DNA of 64,000 nucleotides from Sungkyunkwania multivorans (GTDB taxonomy: Bacteria; Bacteroidota; Bacteroidia; Flavobacteriales; Flavobacteriaceae). The DNA lies in the NCBI RefSeq assembly GCF_042675645.1, contig NZ_JBHTJH010000001.1, positions 124,001 to 188,000 of the forward strand, written 5' to 3'. The notes below the pieces were generated by a model that was not told the DNA's origin, did no database searches, and saw nothing but the letters and a program-made list of their open reading frames with translations. Below are positions 58,598 to 64,000 of this stretch, one piece after another. Position 1 is the first letter of the stretch, and each line of letters opens with the position of its first letter. The position numbers were made by a program, and so were the translations under genes.

Positions 58598-60370
58598 ATG
58601 AGCCTACAGCAAACATTGACAAAGAAAGTACAAGAAGCCGTACAATCGATCTATAATGTCGAATTACCTTCAGTAGATTTCACTCCAACTCGCAAAGAGT
58701 TTGAAGGAGACATCACGGTCATGGTGTTTCCGATGTTGCGTTTGGTCAAAGGCAATCCTGTCGCCATCGGTGAAGCTATTGGAGGTTTTCTAACGGCCAA
58801 TGTAGAAGAAATCAAGGCCTTTAATGTGGTGAAAGGATTTTTAAACCTTTCTGTGGCCGACAGCTACTATTTGCAATTCTTCAATATTATTAAGGATGAA
58901 ACGCAATACGGTTTTGCAAAGACGAGCAATGACCCCATCATGGTGGAATACTCTTCCCCCAACACCAACAAGCCGCTTCATCTAGGACATATACGAAATA
59001 ACTTATTGGGATACTCGGTTGCCGAAATATTAAAGGCAGCTGGCCATAAGGTATATAAGACCCAGATCATTAACGACCGTGGGATACATATCTGCAAGTC
59101 CATGTTGGCATGGCAACGATATGGCAACGGAGAGACCCCAGAATCTACAGGATTGAAGGGCGATAAACTGGTAGGAAACTATTATGTTGCCTTTGACAAG
59201 GCCTACAAAGCTGAGATCGAAGCTTTAGTGGTAGGTGGCAAGGATAAAAAGGAAGCAGAGAAAGAGGCTCCGATTCTCCTTGAGGCACAAGAAATGTTAA
59301 GAAAATGGGAGGCGGGAGATAAGGAAGTTGTCGCTCTTTGGCAAAGGATGAACGGTTGGGTCTACGACGGTTTTGAGGAAACCTATAAGGCATTGGGTGT
59401 GGATTTTGACACCTACTATTATGAAAGCGACACCTACCTTCTTGGGAAAGAGTTTGTGGCAGAAGGATTAGAAAAAGGTGTCTTCTTTAAAAAAGAAGAT
59501 GGCTCGGTCTGGTGTGACCTTACCGATGAAGGCCTGGACGAAAAGATCGTATTGCGAAGTGATGGTACAGCCGTCTATATGACTCAAGACATAGGTACCG
59601 CCATTCAAAGGGTGAAGGATCATCCAGATATCTCAGGGATGGTCTATACCGTTGGGAATGAGCAGGACTACCATTTTAAAGTGTTGTTCTTAATTCTGAA
59701 AAAACTGGGATTCGAATGGGCCGAGAATTTATACCATCTTAGTTATGGTATGGTGGACCTTCCCTCTGGAAAGATGAAAAGTCGGGAAGGCACTGTGGTT
59801 GACGCTGATGACCTTATCGAAGAAATGAAGCAGACCGCTGGCCAGATCTCTCAAGAACTCGGTAAGCTAGAGGATTATAACGAGGATGAGAAACAAGAAG
59901 TTTACAGAAAGATCGGACTCGGAGCCCTTAAATATTATATCTTAAAGGTAGATCCGAAGAAACGAATCCTCTTTAATCCCGAAGAATCTGTGGATTTTCA
60001 AGGGAATACTGGACCCTTTATTCAATATACCTATGCCAGGATACAAGCCATCATAAGAAAGGCGACTTTTGATTATTCCAAAACCTTGAAAAGCGTTGAA
60101 ATACATCCGAAGGAAAAGGAGTTGATCAAGCAATTGGAAAGCTTTGCAGAGGTCATTCAATTGGCAGCAGCAAATCATAGTCCGGCGCTGATCGCTAATT
60201 ATACGTTCGACCTGGTCAAAGCGTTCAATTCCTTTTATCAAAGCGTTTCTATCTTGGGAGAACCAGAAGAGTCTAAGAAAACATTTAGAGTGCAACTAGC
60301 GAAAAAAGTTGGAGAAGTGATCGAAGACGCATTTTCACTTTTGGGAATCGAAGTCCCCGAACGCATGTAA
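58598..60370 (+). CDS. argS: Arginyl-tRNA synthetase
   Basis: A 590-residue class I synthetase from the ATG at 58598 (MSLQQTLTKKVQEAVQSIYN). The HIGH motif is in EYSSPNTNKPLHLGHIRNN as HLGH, and the KMSKS-like site is GKMKSREGTVVDADDL, without the Lys-Ser of a full KMSKS, as usual for ArgRS. The anticodon domain with DALR fold ends at GIEVPERM. It charges tRNA-Arg. Single gene with own promoter. Confidence 0.97.
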   Translation: MSLQQTLTKKVQEAVQSIYNVELPSVDFTPTRKEFEGDITVMVFPMLRLVKGNPVAIGEAIGGFLTANVEEIKAFNVVKGFLNLSVADSYYLQFFNIIKDETQYGFAKTSNDPIMVEYSSPNTNKPLHLGHIRNNLLGYSVAEILKAAGHKVYKTQIINDRGIHICKSMLAWQRYGNGETPESTGLKGDKLVGNYYVAFDKAYKAEIEALVVGGKDKKEAEKEAPILLEAQEMLRKWEAGDKEVVALWQRMNGWVYDGFEETYKALGVDFDTYYYESDTYLLGKEFVAEGLEKGVFFKKEDGSVWCDLTDEGLDEKIVLRSDGTAVYMTQDIGTAIQRVKDHPDISGMVYTVGNEQDYHFKVLFLILKKLGFEWAENLYHLSYGMVDLPSGKMKSREGTVVDADDLIEEMKQTAGQISQELGKLEDYNEDEKQEVYRKIGLGALKYYILKVDPKKRILFNPEESVDFQGNTGPFIQYTYARIQAIIRKATFDYSKTLKSVEIHPKEKELIKQLESFAEVIQLAAANHSPALIANYTFDLVKAFNSFYQSVSILGEPEESKKTFRVQLAKKVGEVIEDAFSLLGIEVPERM

Positions 60371-60404
60371 AAAAAGAGGAGGCTTTCTAGCAAAAACCTC
60401 CTCT
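60368..60404 (-). terminator. Terminator of the proteorhodopsin gene
   Basis: AGAGGAGG at 60375-60382 pairs with CCTCCTCT at 60397-60404 around a 14-base loop. On the minus strand seven T follow the stem directly. On the plus strand no T-run follows, so it serves the rhodopsin gene, not argS. Confidence 0.8.
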
Positions 60405-60424
60405 CCTATCAACTAACTAACATG

Positions 60425-61156
60425 TTATGCTTCCTTAGCAGAAGCAGTCACGGCTAGATTATATACTACTAACCCAAAACCTATCTTGTTGATGGCATCT
60501 CCAATATTATATACTACATCGAGTGATAGTCCTCCGAAAAGACCCTCGTACCAACCTGGTGTTCCGGCCATATAACCTATTGGATAGATCGCCCAGCCGA
60601 CCAATACAAACCAACAAAGTGTTTTGTGCGCCTTCAGAACAGCACCTCCAGCCTCTTGTGCGAGTTTCTTTGCTTTTCCTAACCAAATGTCATAAACGAT
60701 GACGAAATATGCGATACCTGAAATAAGACCCCATATCTGCGCTTGGTCTCTGAAGACGGTCTCTCCTAGATATCCAGTGACCAACATGATAACCGAAAGG
60801 ACGATAAGGCGCCACATCAACGACCTTTTCGCTCCCGCTACTTTGAGGATCAAATAGAATTCTACACACATCAATGGTACGGTAAGAATCCAGTCTACAT
60901 AACGAAAGAAGGTTGGGGACTCTCCATTAGCAGCCCAATAGTCGCGCATGTACCAATAGTGCACTGCGGCTATGAAGGTGATCAAACCAGAAACCAAGAT
61001 AGATGTTCTCCATTTGCGGTCATAACTGTTCATGGAGAAGAAGAAGAACACTGATGCTGCCATCATTGCCATACATCCAACGAAGAATGTAAAGCCAACA
61101 TAATCATTGGTGGCTATCTTTGCGACCAACGGTAGTGGATTTAAAATAATTTCCAT
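60425..61156 (-). CDS. Proteorhodopsin, light-driven proton pump
   Basis: A 243-residue seven-helix rhodopsin. Helix C has RYVDWILTVPLMCVEF with Asp88, Thr92 and Glu99, the DTE triad of proton-pumping proteorhodopsins. Met96 stands at the spectral tuning site (position 105 of the reference protein), which predicts green absorption. His66 matches the His that pairs with the counter-ion. The retinal Lys is K224 in GDAINKIGFGLVVYN. It pumps protons out when lit, adding to the proton-motive force. Blh, which makes retinal, is divergent with 54 bases between starts. It has its own terminator. Confidence 0.97.
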   Translation of the reverse strand: MEIILNPLPLVAKIATNDYVGFTFFVGCMAMMAASVFFFFSMNSYDRKWRTSILVSGLITFIAAVHYWYMRDYWAANGESPTFFRYVDWILTVPLMCVEFYLILKVAGAKRSLMWRLIVLSVIMLVTGYLGETVFRDQAQIWGLISGIAYFVIVYDIWLGKAKKLAQEAGGAVLKAHKTLCWFVLVGWAIYPIGYMAGTPGWYEGLFGGLSLDVVYNIGDAINKIGFGLVVYNLAVTASAKEA

Positions 61157-61170
61157 AATTAGAATTAATT

Positions 61171-61178
61171 TAGTTTTG
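61171..61178 (+). promoter_or_regulatory. Minus-7 promoter element of blh
   Basis: TAGTTTTG matches TAnnTTTG exactly and points to blh. The gap of 54 bases is shared with the rhodopsin gene, whose own minus-7 element could be the weaker TAAATTTA near 61185-61192 on the other strand. Confidence 0.45.
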
Positions 61179-61210
61179 TTTAAGTAAATTTACGAATACT
61201 TGAACATAAA

Positions 61211-62146
61211 ATGTTTAATATTTTATTAAAATTTTTAGACAGAATGAAAAAAGCAGGGTCGATAAAAACGAATTTAACAAGTGTTATGCTCGTTGGGACC
61301 TTCTTTTCTCTATGGTTGGCAGTATATTTGGAACATTCTATGGAAGGTCTTTTTGCGTATGTCCTGATTTTTACTTTTGGCATCTTGCACGGCGCAAATG
61401 ATATAAAAATCTTACAGAAAATATCCAAAAATACCTCGAAAAGAACATATAGAGATATCCTCCTCAGTTATATTATTGTTGTAATTGTCGGTGCGATCGC
61501 CTTTTATTTCGTCCCAATAGCAGCTTTATTATTATTTGTGATATTTAGCGGGTATCATTTTGGAGAGCAGCATTGGGCATCAAAATCAAATAAGAACGGC
61601 TTCTTGGCCAAGGTCTTTTTCCTATGCTACGGGTTGGCAATACTATTTCTTATTTTCTATACCAATTTTGAGGAGGTATTGGTCATTATTGAAAATCTTA
61701 CAGGTGTCATCCTCGAAAAGGATATTTACAAGTATTCTCTTTTATTTGTCACCGCGATCACCTGTGGTCTTTATTTATGGCTGCATTTTAGAAAACAGAT
61801 CAAAGCAAACGTAGTTTTAGAACTGTTTTTCCTATTTGTCTTCTTTATTGTATTCCATACGGCATCACTACTTTGGGCGTTTGCCATCTACTTCATACTA
61901 TGGCATAGCTTACCCTCGATGGTGGATCAAATCGAATTTTTGTATGGAACCTTCACGAAAAAGAGCTTTATAAAATATTTAATATCCTCTCTTATCTATT
62001 GGCTCATATCTTTGGTAGGACTAAGTATGATGTATTTTCTGCTAAGGGACCAAGGTAAATTGTTCTTATCGGTTTTCTTTGCTTTTTTGGCTGCAATCAC
62101 CTTTCCACATGTGCTGGTGATGACCAATATCAATGAAGATCGCTAG
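61211..62146 (+). CDS. blh: Beta-carotene 15,15'-dioxygenase, Brp/Blh family
   Basis: A 311-residue polytopic membrane enzyme that splits beta-carotene to two retinals. The His residues of the iron site are in FGILHGANDIK (His60), FSGYHFGEQHW (His116, His121) and ILWHSLPSMVDQ (near 232-236); about eight membrane helices fill the rest. A second ATG 11 codons on (MKKAGSIKTN) is also possible as start. It supplies the chromophore for the divergent proteorhodopsin. The crt genes for beta-carotene are not in the window. Its end overlaps the TonB receptor stop by 4 bases. Confidence 0.93.
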   Translation: MFNILLKFLDRMKKAGSIKTNLTSVMLVGTFFSLWLAVYLEHSMEGLFAYVLIFTFGILHGANDIKILQKISKNTSKRTYRDILLSYIIVVIVGAIAFYFVPIAALLLFVIFSGYHFGEQHWASKSNKNGFLAKVFFLCYGLAILFLIFYTNFEEVLVIIENLTGVILEKDIYKYSLLFVTAITCGLYLWLHFRKQIKANVVLELFFLFVFFIVFHTASLLWAFAIYFILWHSLPSMVDQIEFLYGTFTKKSFIKYLISSLIYWLISLVGLSMMYFLLRDQGKLFLSVFFAFLAAITFPHVLVMTNINEDR

Positions 62147-64000
62147 AAAAACATCCTCAAGCTTGCATTGGGCGTGATGCCCAGGGCCGTCTGCACGACC
62201 TCTTCAATTTCGTTGTTATCATTGACCCTATAAAATGTATTTACCACATTATCCTGGTCTAGAATATTCCATACCGAAGCCCCTGTCACCAATTTCATCC
62301 CATTCTTAAAAGAAAAAGTATAGGTAGCAGATATGTCGGTCCGCATATAATCATCCAGTCGCAAGGCATTTGGAGCGTCATAATTGATCTCATCATTTGC
62401 TATCGGTTCGATGGGGTTAGGAATGGTAAAAGGTTTCCCAGTACGATAATTGAATCCAGCCGACAATTTTAAGGCGTTCCAGTCGTAAGATGCAGCTACA
62501 TTGATCGTATGTGTAATATCAAGGTTACTTGGAAAAACGGGCGGGGCCAATGCCGGAAAATCATAGGTGCTTTTTGAGTAAGAATAACTTACCCACGCAT
62601 TAAAATCGCTCCACCGGTTATTTATTAGAAAATCCATACCATAGGAGTCATAGCTTCCTGCAGACCGGATGGATTGAAATTGATTTTGAAATCCTTGGCT
62701 AGCCGTGGTGATTCCATCCACGCTCTTAAAGTATGCCTCAGCACTGATCAAAAAACCATTGCGCTGATAGTTGAATCCTGCCGAGACCTGTCTGCTCTCG
62801 GCTATCGGCACGTCTACTTCGTCTGCTAATACCCAACGGCGATTCTCAACACCAAGAAAGTCATTCTGAAAATCGACGATCTGGGTCACTGCCTGATTCT
62901 TGAACTCCCCCAATAACTGCACTGAGAAGTCATTTGTAAATCGATGGCTAAGACTTAATCTTGGTTCTACGATAAACTTTCCAAACCGTTGATAGAAATT
63001 AGAGCGTATGCCTAAAATCGCATTCGTTCTCCCCTCAGAGGAGCTGTAATGTGCTTCTACAAAAGCATTGTGACTTCGCAACACCTCTTTTATCCTTCTG
63101 CGGAAAACAGGGTTGTTCACATCTTCGAGATTGGTGATGCCGACCTCATAAAACTGATAACCTGCCCGTACATCCAAAATATTATTTACTTGAAATCGAC
63201 CATCGAACTTAAGCCCTGTATCCAAGACTTCATTTTCTTGTTGAAGACGTTGCTCGTTCAAAACATCAAAATTCACTGCCTGTAAATCATAAAGACTGGC
63301 GAATCCTTCAAAATGAAATTGCATTTTTTGACTCACATCGAAAGTATACTGAAGTCCCACACCCTGATTCTGTTGCACCAAACCACTTGTCCTAGATTCT
63401 AACTCACCATTCACCTCTGCATTTTCCACATAATCAACTTTGTTTACCACATTTAACAGACTGATGCGCAATCGGTGGTTTGGGCTGATATCATATAATA
63501 ACTTTCCTGTAAAATCATAGAAGGAAAATTCTTCATCGGTATTTAAAACGACATTGTTTCCAGCTGCGGTAAGTACATCGGTGTCTCTAAACGCACGGTC
63601 GAAATATTGCTTATAGGTAGGTGTTTGTACCATATCGGCAATCGATCGCCGTGCAGAAATTTGGATGGAGGTCTTCTCGTTAATCGGTATCGAACCATAA
63701 ATATCGCCATTGATCAAATTGACCCCAACTCCTCCAGAGAGATTTCCTGTAATATTATCGTCAGACTTGATAGCTATCGTACTCGACACCCCATCGCCGT
63801 AAAAGGCACTGGTGCCATTCTTTATCAGGGTCACCTCTTTTGCCAAATATGGATTGAATGCCGATATCAATCCAAAAAAGTGTCCCGACTGATACATTCG
63901 TATTCCATCCCACAATACCAGATTCTGATCATTGGCGCCACCGCGAACATTGATGTTGGATACCGTCTCGTCGATGCTCTGAATTCCTGGAAGCGCTTGA
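62143..64000 (-). CDS. TonB-dependent receptor, C-terminal part (runs off window)
   Basis: The visible 618 residues begin inside the plug: QALPGIQSIDETVSNINVRG then GANDQNLVLWDGIRMYQSGH, which is the plug signature with the NVRGG loop. The barrel follows and ends in ALGITPNASLRMFF. An ATG at 63915 lies in the plug and is not the start; the true start is beyond the right edge. FecA-like receptors of this kind import siderophores, vitamin B12 or glycans; the substrate cannot be told. No SusD-like gene is seen downstream. Confidence 0.9.
   Translation of the reverse strand, partial: QALPGIQSIDETVSNINVRGGANDQNLVLWDGIRMYQSGHFFGLISAFNPYLAKEVTLIKNGTSAFYGDGVSSTIAIKSDDNITGNLSGGVGVNLINGDIYGSIPINEKTSIQISARRSIADMVQTPTYKQYFDRAFRDTDVLTAAGNNVVLNTDEEFSFYDFTGKLLYDISPNHRLRISLLNVVNKVDYVENAEVNGELESRTSGLVQQNQGVGLQYTFDVSQKMQFHFEGFASLYDLQAVNFDVLNEQRLQQENEVLDTGLKFDGRFQVNNILDVRAGYQFYEVGITNLEDVNNPVFRRRIKEVLRSHNAFVEAHYSSSEGRTNAILGIRSNFYQRFGKFIVEPRLSLSHRFTNDFSVQLLGEFKNQAVTQIVDFQNDFLGVENRRWVLADEVDVPIAESRQVSAGFNYQRNGFLISAEAYFKSVDGITTASQGFQNQFQSIRSAGSYDSYGMDFLINNRWSDFNAWVSYSYSKSTYDFPALAPPVFPSNLDITHTINVAASYDWNALKLSAGFNYRTGKPFTIPNPIEPIANDEINYDAPNALRLDDYMRTDISATYTFSFKNGMKLVTGASVWNILDQDNVVNTFYRVNDNNEIEEVVQTALGITPNASLRMFF

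Noticed and set aside
1..64000. CRISPR array, tRNA genes, prophage, intact insertion sequence
   Set aside because: I found no spaced direct repeats with unique spacers, no cloverleaf besides the tRNA-like part of ssrA, no transposase or integrase frame, and no phage structural genes other than the VgrG spike.

Overview
The window is a stretch of chromosome from a marine member of the Flavobacteriaceae (Bacteroidetes). The evidence is: a proteorhodopsin with the DTE proton-pump triad and a green-type Met, divergent from a beta-carotene dioxygenase gene; TAnnTTTG minus-7 promoter elements in front of many genes; a tmRNA whose tag reads GENNYALAA; TPR proteins, TonB-type barrels, DUF4280/VgrG, saccharopine-dehydrogenase-like and CreD families typical of this group; and little Shine-Dalgarno signal. 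It holds about 63 protein genes, one tmRNA and no tRNA or rRNA that I can see. Both ends cut genes: an amidohydrolase lipoprotein at 1-351 and a TonB-dependent receptor at 62143-64000.

Layout. 1-6414: amidohydrolase end, a plug-less TonB-receptor-like barrel with a 1008-residue TPR partner, and an FtsE-type ATPase. 6415-15512: a surface polysaccharide cluster with four glycosyltransferases, a Wzx-type flippase, an FdtA/FdtB pair predicting a dTDP-3-amino-3,6-dideoxyhexose, a FemAB/GNAT-like acyltransferase and a TylF-like methyltransferase. 15632-18496: typA/bipA and kdsA, head to head. 18498-23686: a regulator/CreD locus with two copies of a perfect palindrome and a Coq4-like protein, then small membrane proteins. 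23778-31943: an orphan TPR histidine kinase, a saccharopine-dehydrogenase-like enzyme, ssrA, a lactonase-like propeller lipoprotein, and a TPR sensor kinase with its NarL-type response regulator. 32002-39984: an orphan VgrG island (VgrG, unknown, DUF4280 PAAR-like, a 784-residue beta-rich protein, a 257-residue unknown) with several tiny membrane proteins nearby. 40046-54348: mixed housekeeping and conserved genes (cystathionine beta-synthase, LolC/E-like permease, NamZ-like lipoprotein, sterol desaturase family, queE, RidA-like lipoprotein, HerA-like ATPase, CtlX). 54365-55745: Rrf2 regulator, DUF2061, cysH. 55878-60370: CpcT/CpeT-like lipoprotein, SDR/DUF2867 protein, a hypothetical, argS. 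60425-64000: proteorhodopsin, blh and the TonB receptor.

How the genes work together. KdsA and the 6415-15512 cluster both serve the outer membrane glycan. FdtA isomerises a dTDP-keto-sugar, FdtB aminates it, a neighbouring acyltransferase may acylate it, glycosyltransferases assemble the unit and the flippase exports it. Blh cleaves beta-carotene to the retinal that the proteorhodopsin needs. The wHTH regulator probably binds the two palindromes in front of its own operon and of the Coq4-like/creD operon. The vgrG island looks like a tip-plus-cargo module that would need a type VI apparatus encoded elsewhere.

The best candidates for something undescribed are the unassigned genes of the vgrG island, the palindrome-controlled Coq4-like/CreD locus, and the heptanucleotide repeat in front of a lipoprotein gene. 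All functions come from reading the sequence; no database search was possible.
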